32,702 nucleotides of DNA from Clostridiaceae bacterium (GTDB lineage Bacteria > Bacillota > Clostridia > Oscillospirales > Acutalibacteraceae): assembly GCA_016282855.1 (NCBI GenBank), contig JAEELT010000065.1, positions 1 to 32,702 on the forward strand, in the 5' to 3' direction. Positions 1 to 8,637 of this stretch are shown here, in pieces (within the stretch, counting starts at the first letter, position 1; each line of letters opens with the position of its first letter). A model generated the notes under the pieces. The model was given only the letters and a program-made list of their open reading frames with translations, did not search any database and was not told the DNA's origin. Made by a program: the position numbers and the translations under genes.

Positions 1-279
1 CGGCACGAGCTTGCCTTTGTCCTCCCCTTCCCGGAGCGCGGCGCAGCGGGAGAGAATCTCTGTATAAACAGGTGATTTTACGCTGCCGGTCCAGTGGCTC
101 ATAAGACCCGAGGTGGACATTCCGCCTACAGAATTGTTACACTCGATAAGCAGAACCTTTGCGCCGAGGCGACCTGCAGTTATTGCGGCGCACGCCCCCG
201 CGGGACCTGAGCCCGCAACTATAACATCGTATTTCCCCTCAATGGGCAGTTTCTTTGCCTTTTCGGTGTAATAATCCAT
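1..279 (-). CDS. FAD-dependent oxidoreductase, N-terminal part (runs off the window)
   Basis: Only the first 93 codons are visible; the gene continues past the left edge. The protein starts MDYYTEKAKKLPIEGKYDVI and has a Rossmann dinucleotide-binding fold, V-A-G-S-G-P-A-G at about residues 21-28. The acidic residue ending the second strand (L-L-I-E) and V-G-G-M-S-T-S-G-L follow, as in the FAD-oxidoreductase family often found beside glycoside hydrolases. The ATG at 279 has a GGGAG seven bases upstream. It lies 47 bp after the GH43 gene on the same strand, so it is probably the third gene of a GH28-GH43-oxidoreductase unit. The substrate cannot be told from this fragment. The fold assignment is firm; the role in carbohydrate metabolism is inferred from neighbours. 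Confidence 0.8.
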   Translation of the reverse strand, partial: MDYYTEKAKKLPIEGKYDVIVAGSGPAGACAAITAGRLGAKVLLIECNNSVGGMSTSGLMSHWTGSVKSPVYTEILSRCAALREGEDKGKLVP

Positions 280-326
280 ATTATTCTCCCGTTAATCAAA
301 TGATTCGTAAAGTGTGTTTACAAGCC

Positions 327-1586
327 TTAAACAGGATCGGTAATAAAATGGAAACTGTCAACAAGAAGCTCGGCACCTTTCTCCGGCTTCAAAACAAGGC
401 AAAGATCCGCAACATCATCAAGGCGCGCGTCAAAGCGGAAAAACTCATTGCGCCGGCTGTACCATTCAAGGGAGTCAGAAGGGCTTTGTGCCCGTATTAC
501 GCCGAGAAGCCGGCCACGCTCCCCTCCTGTTCTGACCTCTATATCGGCATTGCCGCCAAGGCAGAAATAATCAAGTGAAAAACCGGTTTTGTCGGCAAGG
601 TTTTTTATTTTCGGATATTGCAGCACGGCTTTTTCGCTGCAGGAAACGCAGAATCCAAACAGGCATTTATTCTCAACCTTTTTTATGTTTACGCCTTTCA
701 TATACCACTCGGCTTCAATTCTGTTCCAGTCTGAATCATACTGACCCACTCCGTATTCGGCAATCAGCTGGTCGGTAACAAGCTCACCGTTATCTTTTAT
801 GTGAACATAACACAGACCGCTCGAGCGATACATTTCGGTCTGCTCCTTGACTGTAACAGCCTGAAAAATCTGACCGTTCCACTCACAGAAACTGCTGTGA
901 TCAATAGTAGAAGCGGTATGTCCGATAAAATGATACGGGCCGTAAACACAGTCTGAAACTGCGTAAAATCCGCCGTAACTCAGATAATACCTTCCGCCGA
1001 ATTTATTGAGCGAAGCCTTGTCGTCTCCGCAGTGATCAAGTTCGATTTTTCTCGGTGTTTCGGCAAAAGAAATCATATCTTCGCTCATTCGGGCAATAAA
1101 GTACCCGCAGCCCTCACCGTAGCACCATTCGGGGCCGCCGAAAACAAGATAGTATTCCCCGTCGTCATCTTTAAAAACAGCCGGGTCGTATTCCCGAGTT
1201 GTAGTGACAGTGCCGTCAAGCAACGGCTTGCCGAGAGCATCGCGGAACGGGCCGCACGGGCTTTCGGATACGGCAACACCGATTCTTCTGCTGCCGTCTG
1301 AAAAGTAGAAATAGTATTTGCCATTTCTTTCGGCTGCATCAACAGCCCAGCAGCAATCCGAAGGACCCATAAAGAAATCCTCCGGATGAATTACCGATTC
1401 AAGAGTCCACTCAACGGCGTCCGGCGATGACCAGACATGCCAGTCATGCATACAAAAGTTACGCGAATCCGGGATAGCGTCGTGAGACGCGTAAAGATAC
1501 ATCTTATCGTCAAATATATGTATATGAGGGTCACAAACGCCCATACCGGGTATAATCGGATTCTTTTTTGAGATTAATTTTTTCAT
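327..1586 (-). CDS. Glycoside hydrolase family 43-like protein
   Basis: A 419-residue protein with no signal peptide, so probably cytoplasmic. The start ATG at 1586 has GAGAGG just upstream; longer in-frame starts would run into the GH28 gene. The N-terminus (IIPGMGVCDPHIHIF) is the first blade of a five-bladed beta-propeller typical of GH43 and carries the presumed general-base Asp. E-Y-D-P-A-V-F at about residue 140 supplies the second conserved Asp. Where most members have E-(A/G)-P before the 'NGKYYLSYS' strand, this protein reads D-D-K-A-S before GGRYYLSYGG, so the usual general-acid Glu looks replaced by Asp. The last ~120 residues look like a beta-sandwich. Likely targets would be arabinose- or xylose-containing side chains, by family analogy only. 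It follows the GH28-like gene by 28 bp. Confidence 0.82.
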   Translation of the reverse strand: MKKLISKKNPIIPGMGVCDPHIHIFDDKMYLYASHDAIPDSRNFCMHDWHVWSSPDAVEWTLESVIHPEDFFMGPSDCCWAVDAAERNGKYYFYFSDGSRRIGVAVSESPCGPFRDALGKPLLDGTVTTTREYDPAVFKDDDGEYYLVFGGPEWCYGEGCGYFIARMSEDMISFAETPRKIELDHCGDDKASLNKFGGRYYLSYGGFYAVSDCVYGPYHFIGHTASTIDHSSFCEWNGQIFQAVTVKEQTEMYRSSGLCYVHIKDNGELVTDQLIAEYGVGQYDSDWNRIEAEWYMKGVNIKKVENKCLFGFCVSCSEKAVLQYPKIKNLADKTGFSLDYFCLGGNADIEVRTGGERGRLLGVIRAQSPSDSLEWYSRRNEFFRFDARLDDVADLCLVLKPEKGAELLVDSFHFITDPV

Positions 1587-1614
1587 AATACCTCTCCGTC
1601 TCTCAGATATAATG

Positions 1615-2862
1615 TCAGGTGAAACTGATTTTAACATCTTCGTCTTTGACGCACGAAATATGTATATCTTTTTCTTTGATATTGCCGCCCTGAATAACAA
1701 TATTACAGGCAGGAGTCTCAATATCCAGAAACCGGTCAACAGGCTTGAGAATCTCTGTGTTTTCAAACCTGATATTATTTACCTGCGGAATATTGCTGCC
1801 GGGGTACCAGCTGTGCAGGTATCCATCATTATTCCTGTAAATAAGCACAGCCCGTTGCCTGGGATTATCAAGCTTAAGGCCGCGAAAAACTATATTGCGG
1901 CAACCGGCGTTGAGTGAAATCTTTTCAGGAGCGTATGCTTTGTGAGTTTTCAGCCAGAAAATACCGTCAAGCTCGCAAAAGTCTTCATCAAAACAGGGCT
2001 CTGTTTGCGAAATATATTCTTTATTGTCCGGGCGCATCACCACGCGGTACATACCGCCTTTTGTGAGCACCGCATCGGAATGACGCACTGTCATACCTTG
2101 CTTCCATTCACGAGCCGTACCGACAAGAATTCGAATAAAAAGGCCGCTGTCCGCTCCGAAAAGCTCAGTGCAGTTTTCAATCAGACCGTCGGAAACAGTT
2201 CCGAAATTGGGATTGGAAACCGAGTAATCAGCGCAGTTAATCGCAATGGCGTCATCGCCGGTGCAAAATTCACTTTCACGCAACACAAAATTCCTGCCGG
2301 GTCCGAAATGTACGCCGTCCTTCTTACCCTCTATATGAACATTCTCAATAATCACGTCTTCAAAATCAGAGACCTGTATGCCGTAGTCTTTGGATAAAAG
2401 ATCATTGATTATTATATGGTTTAACCGAAGGTTTTTAACATAAAGAAAAGATAAATGCCCTCTCAGACCCGTAACGGAATTAAGAGCAGCGCGTACAGAA
2501 TCGGCACAGTCGTCTGATGAAACTGCGGCGCTCTCAACGCCGTTCACAATTATATGCGCCCCGTCTATTGAAATATTATTATTGAAAGAGCCTGAAAACG
2601 CGCCTTCATTTACAAACAGGTTTCCTTCGTTAAGCCTGTTTTCAAGAGGCATACGTCGAAGAATGACTCCGGGTGAAAATAAAAGATGTGTATCCGAAGG
2701 CAGACGGATTGAGCCCGAAATATCATAGATACCGGGCTCATTTACAGTTACAGTTTCATATTCATTTACCGCATTCTGAAGAGCCTGCGAGTTTTCCGCG
2801 GGACCTGAGCGAGGAGAAAACCCGAATGCAGACGCGTCAGAGCGCTCTTTTTTATGTTTCAT
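1615..2862 (-). CDS. GH28/pectate-lyase-superfamily parallel beta-helix protein
   Basis: A 415-residue protein of the right-handed parallel beta-helix type. An N-terminal segment (residues about 15-55) resembles the pectate-lyase superfamily start. Repeated short strand motifs follow (VIIENVHIEG, IVFRGLKLDN, IRFENTEIL), with K-D-G-V-H-F and T-G-D-D-A-I-A-I. These match the GH28 polygalacturonase Asp motifs (NTD and GDD). The GHG and RIK motifs of classical polygalacturonases are not evident, so the exact chemistry is uncertain. There is no signal peptide, suggesting action on imported oligosaccharides. The ATG at 2862 has AGGAG five bases upstream; a TTG 21 bases further up lacks an SD. First gene of the GH28-GH43-oxidoreductase set, 59 bp after the ceramidase-like gene. 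Confidence 0.8.
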   Translation of the reverse strand: MKHKKERSDASAFGFSPRSGPAENSQALQNAVNEYETVTVNEPGIYDISGSIRLPSDTHLLFSPGVILRRMPLENRLNEGNLFVNEGAFSGSFNNNISIDGAHIIVNGVESAAVSSDDCADSVRAALNSVTGLRGHLSFLYVKNLRLNHIIINDLLSKDYGIQVSDFEDVIIENVHIEGKKDGVHFGPGRNFVLRESEFCTGDDAIAINCADYSVSNPNFGTVSDGLIENCTELFGADSGLFIRILVGTAREWKQGMTVRHSDAVLTKGGMYRVVMRPDNKEYISQTEPCFDEDFCELDGIFWLKTHKAYAPEKISLNAGCRNIVFRGLKLDNPRQRAVLIYRNNDGYLHSWYPGSNIPQVNNIRFENTEILKPVDRFLDIETPACNIVIQGGNIKEKDIHISCVKDEDVKISFT

Positions 2863-2921
2863 CTGTGCTCCTGAGAATAACAAAAAGCAATGTCATTTAT
2901 AAATATTAAAATGTATACAGG

Positions 2922-4763
2922 TTACTGTTTATCGGGATTTACTTTCAGGAAATCTCCGAAAGCTTTAACAATATCGGATGCGCTTTCATCAGATACGGTC
3001 AGAAGCATAGAGTTTGAAATCTCGTTGCCGCCCTCCCCGTTATAAATAATAAGCGGGGTGAGTATACCTTTGGTGGTGATTGTATCGGGAAGATTATAGC
3101 CAATAGCGTCGTTGGTTATGCCCATCACGAGAAGCTGCTTGTCATCATCGCCTGAAGCCTCTCTGACCATGTCCTCGATTGTCCTGTATTTCCAGTCCTT
3201 GCCGCTCCAGGACTGCGGTCCGGTCCACTTGGTTTTGCCGTCATAGCCCTCTTTTGAGCCGTAAACACAAGCGGGAGACAATTCACCGGGAACAGTTATG
3301 AAGGCCACATCATCGCCAAGCTCAATATATCCGATTTCAGCCATAATACCGTAGCCGCTTTCGGCGGTTGCGGAACGCACGGCATTAAAGCCCATAATAC
3401 CGGTCGCGGCTCCGACTTCAAGCAAACCGAAATCGCAATCTATCAGAATTTCGGTTGCCTTTATGTTTACAACCGGAGCAACCGCGCGTTTACTGCCGAG
3501 CGAATCGATTACAAAATGAGCCAGGGAATAACCTTTTTTGTACATATCCCCGAAGCCGGGCTCACAGCCTTCAAACATCTCGGAGGCTGTTTTTTCGCCG
3601 TATCTGCCGACCCATTCATCTCTTGTGAGCGCCTTTGAAGCGGCCCATTCCTCAGCCTTTTTGCCGATTTCAACATCAGCAGTGGATACGCCCGCCTGAC
3701 TTCCCTGAATAAACAGAAAATCATAGCCGGCATCCTTCATAGCAAGCTTCATATAGTACGGATAGTCGCAGTCTGTCATATGAGTTTCCTGCGCGTTGGC
3801 CGACACGGGATGAGCGCCTATGTTGGAAACTATGGTCTTCTTTCCCGTAACAGATTCGAAGATGAAGGATGAAAACCTGTTCTGAGTTTTTGCGCCGCTG
3901 TTGAATTTATCTCTCACGCCGTCCGCTTCACCGGTGTTGAAAAATGAAAGGGTGCCATTTTCCATGCCGGCAAACGCCCTGGCGACGGCATCGGATGACT
4001 TTTCGACAAGCGTATCGTGCATATCCTTTTCAAGGGTCAGCATATACTGACCGGGTATAAAGCGCTTGAAAAGGTTTACGGCAAGAACACTTATAATTCT
4101 CTTCCAGTACATTCCCTGAATATCGAGCCCCGCGTGGCAATGGGTTGCGCTGACAGAGCAGGAAAGTATATCGCCGGGTGTGATACCGCAGCGGCTGAGT
4201 TTCTCTTCAATTCCCTTTCTGATATCGCGGCAGGTACGGTTTGTTATGCCAACGCCGTCAACGCTGACCATAATAATAACATCGCTCTTGCCGTTTGAGT
4301 TTAAGTCACAGTTGTTGCTCAGCACAAGAACATTTACATTCTGCCCCGAATAAATCTTATCTATTTCGGCCTGATAACCGCCGCCGCTGTGCTTTCTGTC
4401 AAGGCAGTAGCCGGCGGGGTCGGGATTACCCTCGGCGTCACAGCGCCATTTTTCGGGAATAATGCTGTTATCGGCAAATCCCGCCTTCCAGCCCGTGCCC
4501 CTGACTTTACCATCTGTACCGGGGTAGAAACCATCGCTCTCCCCGACTTTATAATTCTTTGCGTTTTTCAGACCGAACCGGATATTAACTGCGGTGAGCG
4601 CCGCAAAAATACCATCCTGAACTACGCCGAACACATTGTCCACAGCGTGCTCAAAAAAGCCGTAGCCTTCTTTGTTTCCGTTTGCGGCAAAGGCATTGAC
4701 GCTCGCTGATACAATCACAGCGGCTGAAAGAACAAGAGCGGCAGCTTTTTTTAGAGTTTTCAT
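2922..4763 (-). CDS. Secreted neutral/alkaline ceramidase-like hydrolase
   Basis: A 613-residue exported protein. MKTLKKAAALVLSAAVIVSA, ending near AFA-AN, is a clear signal peptide. Family features of the neutral ceramidase N-terminal domain (PF04734 type) are visible: VMVSVDGVGIT, S-A-T-H-C-H-A-G at about residue 207 (family ATHTHSGP, zinc ligands), S-N-I-G-A-H-P-V (zinc-ligand His region) and F-I-T-V-P-G-E near residue 490. Characterised members hydrolyse the N-acyl bond of ceramide with a catalytic zinc; the substrate here is not shown and could be another acyl amide or ester. It is shorter than animal enzymes and seems to lack the C-terminal Ig-like domain. The start at 4763 has GGGGGAG eight bases upstream. 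It lies 50 bp after the MBL-fold gene. Confidence 0.78.
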   Translation of the reverse strand: MKTLKKAAALVLSAAVIVSASVNAFAANGNKEGYGFFEHAVDNVFGVVQDGIFAALTAVNIRFGLKNAKNYKVGESDGFYPGTDGKVRGTGWKAGFADNSIIPEKWRCDAEGNPDPAGYCLDRKHSGGGYQAEIDKIYSGQNVNVLVLSNNCDLNSNGKSDVIIMVSVDGVGITNRTCRDIRKGIEEKLSRCGITPGDILSCSVSATHCHAGLDIQGMYWKRIISVLAVNLFKRFIPGQYMLTLEKDMHDTLVEKSSDAVARAFAGMENGTLSFFNTGEADGVRDKFNSGAKTQNRFSSFIFESVTGKKTIVSNIGAHPVSANAQETHMTDCDYPYYMKLAMKDAGYDFLFIQGSQAGVSTADVEIGKKAEEWAASKALTRDEWVGRYGEKTASEMFEGCEPGFGDMYKKGYSLAHFVIDSLGSKRAVAPVVNIKATEILIDCDFGLLEVGAATGIMGFNAVRSATAESGYGIMAEIGYIELGDDVAFITVPGELSPACVYGSKEGYDGKTKWTGPQSWSGKDWKYRTIEDMVREASGDDDKQLLVMGITNDAIGYNLPDTITTKGILTPLIIYNGEGGNEISNSMLLTVSDESASDIVKAFGDFLKVNPDKQ

Positions 4764-4813
4764 TTTTTTCTCCCCCGTATTATTTATTACAGTTTATAAA
4801 AATATTTACAGGA

Positions 4814-5776
4814 CTACTGTATTTTACCGTAAAATGATATTTCGCCGTTGTCACCGATTACGGCTAAAACACCGCTCTCGATGCCGGTGACATAGATTTT
4901 ATTGTGACCGCAGGTTTTTATTATCATCGCGAACTTCTTAAGAAGGCTGAAATTTCTTGAATTAGTCACAACACAGGAATCGGGATGCAGTGTTTTAACA
5001 AAGCCTTCTGTGGTTGAGCCGTCATAACCGTGATGCGCGATTTTCAGAAGATTCACCTTTCCGATTTCGGGAGCAAGACGGGTTTCATCACCCGAATAGT
5101 CATTCATATCCCCGGCGAGGAAAACTCTTGTGCCGTTCTTTTCGAGCAGCACTCCGAGAGACTGGTCATTCTCACCGACTTTCTCATCAGAAACGGGGTC
5201 ATCGGTATTAAACAGAGTAACGGTAAAATTACCAAAAGCAAACGGTGTGCCGTCAGGCTCAGAAATAACAGGAACATTTTTGCTTTCAAGAGCGTTGACC
5301 ATCTGGTCGTAAACTTCCTGATTATCCCAGTCTGTTATTTCACCCTCTGCGATTTTACTGCTGTCATAAACCTTGAGATAGGCACGGTCAATCACAACAT
5401 CCGGGTCAAGAATTACTGTGTCAAACCCTCCGATATGGTCAGAGTGAGCGTGAGTGCCGAGAACGAAGTCCAGATGTACCTTTCCGTCTTCGCCGGCAGC
5501 GTGTGACTTAAGATAGGCAAGCACTTCCTGCTCGTGCCCGCTGAAAGCAAGCGCGTCAAATCCGCGCGGATTATCGGAATCCTCACCCGCGTCAACCATT
5601 GCAAAACGGCCGTTGCTCTCAAGCAGTATGGCATCACCTGAACCGACATTGAGAAAATGAATTCTGTCGGAAGATTCGGGTGACTGCGGAGCAGCGCGCA
5701 AAGCGGGAAACATAAGGATAATAAGAGCAAACAATCCTGAAAAAAGTTTGAATACAGCATCGGAACCGAAATTCAT
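4814..5776 (-). CDS. ComEC/Rec2-like metallo-beta-lactamase-fold hydrolase, membrane-anchored or secreted
   Basis: A 320-residue protein with an N-terminal hydrophobic segment (about residues 9-27), either a signal peptide or an anchor. The MBL fold follows: HFLNVGSGDAILL, VDAGED, the metal-binding T-H-A-H-S-D-H-I-G-G at about residue 108, FLAGDM, and IAHHGYDGST with a late metal-ligand His. This order matches the soluble C-terminal domain of ComEC and the free-standing 'ComEC/Rec2 family competence protein' hydrolases. ComEC itself is a DNA-uptake channel, but this protein has no channel domain, so a competence role should not be assumed; nuclease or phosphodiesterase activity is plausible. 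The ATG at 5776 has GAGGGG nearby. It lies 15 bp after the azoreductase-like gene, so the two are probably co-transcribed. Confidence 0.85.
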   Translation of the reverse strand: MNFGSDAVFKLFSGLFALIILMFPALRAAPQSPESSDRIHFLNVGSGDAILLESNGRFAMVDAGEDSDNPRGFDALAFSGHEQEVLAYLKSHAAGEDGKVHLDFVLGTHAHSDHIGGFDTVILDPDVVIDRAYLKVYDSSKIAEGEITDWDNQEVYDQMVNALESKNVPVISEPDGTPFAFGNFTVTLFNTDDPVSDEKVGENDQSLGVLLEKNGTRVFLAGDMNDYSGDETRLAPEIGKVNLLKIAHHGYDGSTTEGFVKTLHPDSCVVTNSRNFSLLKKFAMIIKTCGHNKIYVTGIESGVLAVIGDNGEISFYGKIQ

Positions 5777-5791
5777 AAAAACACCCCTCTG

Positions 5792-6367
5792 TTATTCTTT
5801 TGCAGGCCCGAACCTGCTTATAATATCTTTTTCACATTCTGTAAGAATGTTTTCAACGGGCGCTCCGTATATATCAAGCCCCGTTGCTTTGATAAGCTCA
5901 ATATCTTCAATGCCGTAAAAGCTCTTTGCAAGCGCCTCAACATAACCAAATCCGAAGCTATCCGGAAGAAAATCGCCGCCTGCGGTGGTAACATAGTAAA
6001 GCTTTTTTGCGCGGCAAAGGCCTTCTGCCTTTCCGTCGGATGTGTAACGGAAGGTTATGCCCGTCACGTTTATCTGCTCAAGATAAGACTTCAGCATTGA
6101 CGGAAATGACAAATCCCAGAAGGGAGCGGCAATAACAATCTCTTCGGCCTGCGAAAACCCGACGGCATATTCAAACATCGGATTTGTAAAATCGCCTTTG
6201 CTTATCAGCAAATCTCTTTCGTTGAGAAATGCCTCGTCCGCTTTCGGAAAGCTGCAGGCAGATAGACACAGATGCTCATAAGGCGCACCGAGCGTGTCAA
6301 GAAGGCACTGTGCGAGCCGCCTTGTGCGGGACTGCGTGCGCACACAGGCATCAACAAACAATATCAT
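5792..6367 (-). CDS. FMN-dependent NADH-azoreductase-like flavodoxin-fold oxidoreductase
   Basis: A 191-residue cytoplasmic protein of the flavodoxin-like fold. The AzoR/AcpD family signatures are the N-terminal strand ending V-D-A-C-V-R-T-Q-S-R-T (FMN phosphate loop), A-P-F-W-D-L-S-F-P-S-M-L-K-S-Y-L-E-Q at about residue 80, G-I-T-F-R-Y, and the T-T-A-G-G-D loop near residue 127. Family members are homodimers that use NAD(P)H and FMN to reduce quinones, azo dyes or nitro compounds. The physiological substrate here is unknown. The start at 6367 is preceded by AAAGGA at about nine bases. It is upstream of, and probably co-transcribed with, the MBL-fold gene. Confidence 0.85.
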   Translation of the reverse strand: MILFVDACVRTQSRTRRLAQCLLDTLGAPYEHLCLSACSFPKADEAFLNERDLLISKGDFTNPMFEYAVGFSQAEEIVIAAPFWDLSFPSMLKSYLEQINVTGITFRYTSDGKAEGLCRAKKLYYVTTAGGDFLPDSFGFGYVEALAKSFYGIEDIELIKATGLDIYGAPVENILTECEKDIISRFGPAKE

Positions 6368-6411
6368 ATATGCTGTCCTTTCATCAAAGCCGGATAAGCC
6401 GGCAAAAATAA

Positions 6412-7023
6412 TTATATATCGTCATCGGGAGCCTGCCCGGTATGAGCTGCCCATTTGCAGTCTGTCAGCTGCGCGTGAGTGAAGACTGCCTTAAAGGATG
6501 AATCCTCCGGGCTGCAGGCATATATTCCGAAAGAAACTTCGCCGGATACATTAAACATATGGCAAACGCGCATTTGTTTGAAATCAATTCCGTCAAAGGA
6601 GCTCTCTATACAGAAATCATCCTCTCTGCGGCTCAGGCGATACCAGATTGATTTTTGAGATGAATCAATATCCGCACAAGCCCAATCTGAATAGCCGTTA
6701 TTTGTGACAACACTTCCGAGTCTCTGAATTTTATCATTTTCATATTCAGCCGAGGCTTTAAGCCAGTTGCCGCTGTCAAGATACATCACAATACCGCACT
6801 GGTCGTAACGGACCGCGGTATTGAACTCCGTTTTTACGGTAAATGAAAAGAAATTCTCCGGAGTTTTCATCATAAGCATAGGCGCATTGTCATTTCTGAA
6901 ATGATAGTATGTCCTCTGCCACAAATCCGTATGCGGTGCGGTGGTTATTTCGACCCTGTCGGGCTGAATTGAGAATTCCTCCGGTTTACACTTCCAGATC
7001 CACTTTTCTTTTTCAAATATCAT
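6412..7023 (-). CDS. DUF1349 domain protein (concanavalin-like beta-sandwich)
   Basis: A 203-residue protein of the DUF1349 family. Typical signs are the early W-x-W (KEKWIWKCKPEEF), T-A-P-H-T-D-L-W-Q-R-T-Y-Y at about residue 30, F-S-F-T-V-K-T-E-F, Y-D-Q-C-G-I-V-M-Y and S-F-G-I-Y-A-C-S-P near the end. The fold is a concanavalin/laminin-G-like jelly roll. The biochemical role of the family is not established, although it often occurs near glycoside hydrolases, as it does here with GH32. There is no signal peptide. The ATG at 7023 has GGAG nine bases upstream; a longer in-frame start would overlap the YjbR gene. It follows that gene by 34 bp. Confidence 0.83.
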   Translation of the reverse strand: MIFEKEKWIWKCKPEEFSIQPDRVEITTAPHTDLWQRTYYHFRNDNAPMLMMKTPENFFSFTVKTEFNTAVRYDQCGIVMYLDSGNWLKASAEYENDKIQRLGSVVTNNGYSDWACADIDSSQKSIWYRLSRREDDFCIESSFDGIDFKQMRVCHMFNVSGEVSFGIYACSPEDSSFKAVFTHAQLTDCKWAAHTGQAPDDDI

Positions 7024-7057
7024 ATACTGAAGCTCCAAAATGCAAATATTCGGTAAA

Positions 7058-7423
7058 CTATTTTTTACTCTTATCAATCAGTTCATAGCTCAGATGAATA
7101 AGACTCATTATCTCTTCATCGGGAACGCTGCCGTCTAGGAGAATGGATATCCATTTATCCTTGCTCATATGGTAAGCGGGAAAGAATCCGGGTTTAAGAC
7201 GAAGCGAACCGGTAAGAATCGGGTCACACTTGAGATTAATAACATCAACCGTTTCGTCGCCGTCCAATCCGAGTTTGCATTTGCGGACATCTGCAACAAT
7301 CGCAAACCATTTCCTGTTCTTTTTGTTGCGGAAAACAGCGTACCCCGGGAAGCTGAGCCACAGATACTCTCCGCTGACTTCAAACTCACTTTTTATATAA
7401 TCAAAAACATCCTGTCTGTTCAT
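7058..7423 (-). CDS. MmcQ/YjbR family protein
   Basis: A 121-residue protein recognised as MmcQ/YjbR (CyaY-like fold) from MNRQDVFDYIKSEF, W-F-A-I-V-A-D-V, INLKCDP and the C-terminal G-F-F-P-A-Y-H-M-S-K-D-K-W-I-S-I. The family is commonly annotated as DNA-binding because of its fold, but its function is not firmly known. The ATG at 7423 gives the standard family N-terminus. Its SD (GAGG about 12 bases away) is weak, so an earlier ATG at 7441 cannot be excluded. It sits between GH32 and DUF1349 in the same run of minus-strand genes. Confidence 0.83.
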   Translation of the reverse strand: MNRQDVFDYIKSEFEVSGEYLWLSFPGYAVFRNKKNRKWFAIVADVRKCKLGLDGDETVDVINLKCDPILTGSLRLKPGFFPAYHMSKDKWISILLDGSVPDEEIMSLIHLSYELIDKSKK

Positions 7424-7466
7424 AACTGTCTGCAGCCTCATTCTGAATGGAACGGTGAAAAAAGAA

Positions 7467-8585
7467 TTAAAGAAGAACGGTAAAAACCTCTTCACCGCCG
7501 TTTACAAACACCTCTAGAGTATAGGCGTCACGTAGGCAATGAAGGCTCTTGATTTCTCCGTTATATACTACATCTTCACGCCCTGAGCGTTTTATGGAAA
7601 ACCCGCCGTCGGTGCGCATTAACGCGCTGTCACTCCCGGAAAGGAATTTCCTTACCTCCGATGCGGGAAAAGCGCGCAGCTTGCCGCCCTCAAAAGTTAT
7701 TTCGCGTGGCACGGACATTACGCCTATATCCCGCTCTTTGAAGCCGGCATATTGCCACCCGGGAATCCAGGAAACAAGAAGAGCTCTGCCCTGTGAATCA
7801 CGGAAAATCTGCCCGGCATACTGATCGGGCCCTTTATCGATTTCGCTCTCGTACCGGGCGGTAAAAATCCCGTTTTCAAAAGAACCGACAGCCAATGAGA
7901 AGCTGTGGCCTTCTTCTCTGCATACAGACGCGGAAAGCAAATACTCATCACCGAACTTTATAAAAGAAGGGCATTCGGCAAATTTCGCGTTGTTCCACTC
8001 CCTCATAACACCGTTATAGCGCCAGTTCAGAAGGTCATCGCTTTCATACAGCAGCAAAACCGCGGTGTGCCTGCCGGGATTGCCGGAAGCCATAACACAC
8101 CGGTATTTACCGTCGGCAAAGCACACGGCAGGGTCCCTGAAATCGGAGGAGCCTTCGGGAGGATATGATGATATAACGGGATTGCCCGCATACTTTACAA
8201 AACTTATTCCGTCGGATGAATATGCCACACCGACAGTCTGCTCACCGTCTCGCACGCAGGCATAAAAGAGATAAAGAATATCATCTTTAACTATTGCCGT
8301 ACCCGACCAGCACCCATCACTGTCATATTCTCTGTCGGGGCAAAGAGCCACAGGAAGCTCTTCAAAGTGTATAAAATCCTTGGTTATCGCGTGACCCCAG
8401 TGCATACTTTCGTGCCACGGGGTTTCAAAATGCGGAGCGTGCTGATAAAAAATATGGTAATACCCTTTGAAATAAGCAAGCCCGTTAGGGTCGTTTATCC
8501 ACCCCTTCGCCGGTCTGTAATGGTAAACGGGAGTGCCGTATTCGGGTAAAGTATCTTCGCCTGTATCTTCAGTAAACATATCCAC
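7467..8585 (-). CDS. Glycoside hydrolase family 32 (fructosidase/sucrose hydrolase), compact form
   Basis: A 372-residue protein with the GH32 five-bladed propeller. W-I-N-D-P-N-G near residue 30 carries the nucleophile Asp, F-R-D-P-A-V gives the transition-state-stabilising RDP motif near residue 150, and A-E-C-P-S gives the acid/base Glu near residue 205. The family hydrolyses beta-fructosides such as sucrose, fructooligosaccharides, inulin or levan. No signal peptide is seen, so it probably acts on imported sugar. After the propeller only about 70 residues remain, although the terminal LEVFVNGGEEVFT strand of the beta-sandwich is present, so that module is shortened. A GTG at 8585 lies eight bases after GGAGG and is preferred; an ATG at 8579 is also possible, while the GTG at 8594 lies inside the SD. 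A TATAAT-like element is at 8615-8620 but no good -35 was found. Confidence 0.9.
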   Translation of the reverse strand: MDMFTEDTGEDTLPEYGTPVYHYRPAKGWINDPNGLAYFKGYYHIFYQHAPHFETPWHESMHWGHAITKDFIHFEELPVALCPDREYDSDGCWSGTAIVKDDILYLFYACVRDGEQTVGVAYSSDGISFVKYAGNPVISSYPPEGSSDFRDPAVCFADGKYRCVMASGNPGRHTAVLLLYESDDLLNWRYNGVMREWNNAKFAECPSFIKFGDEYLLSASVCREEGHSFSLAVGSFENGIFTARYESEIDKGPDQYAGQIFRDSQGRALLVSWIPGWQYAGFKERDIGVMSVPREITFEGGKLRAFPASEVRKFLSGSDSALMRTDGGFSIKRSGREDVVYNGEIKSLHCLRDAYTLEVFVNGGEEVFTVLL

Positions 8586-8637
8586 GCTCAGCACCTCCGT
8601 TAAAAGCTCAAAAAATTATAAATTATCGAATGACAAA

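Noticed and set aside
1942-2397. 151-codon plus-strand ORF within the GH28-like gene
   Set aside because: Antisense to a recognisable beta-helix protein; no SD and no domain.
4814-5776. Competence gene comEC
   Set aside because: Only the hydrolase domain is present; the membrane channel domain of ComEC is missing, so the gene symbol was not used.
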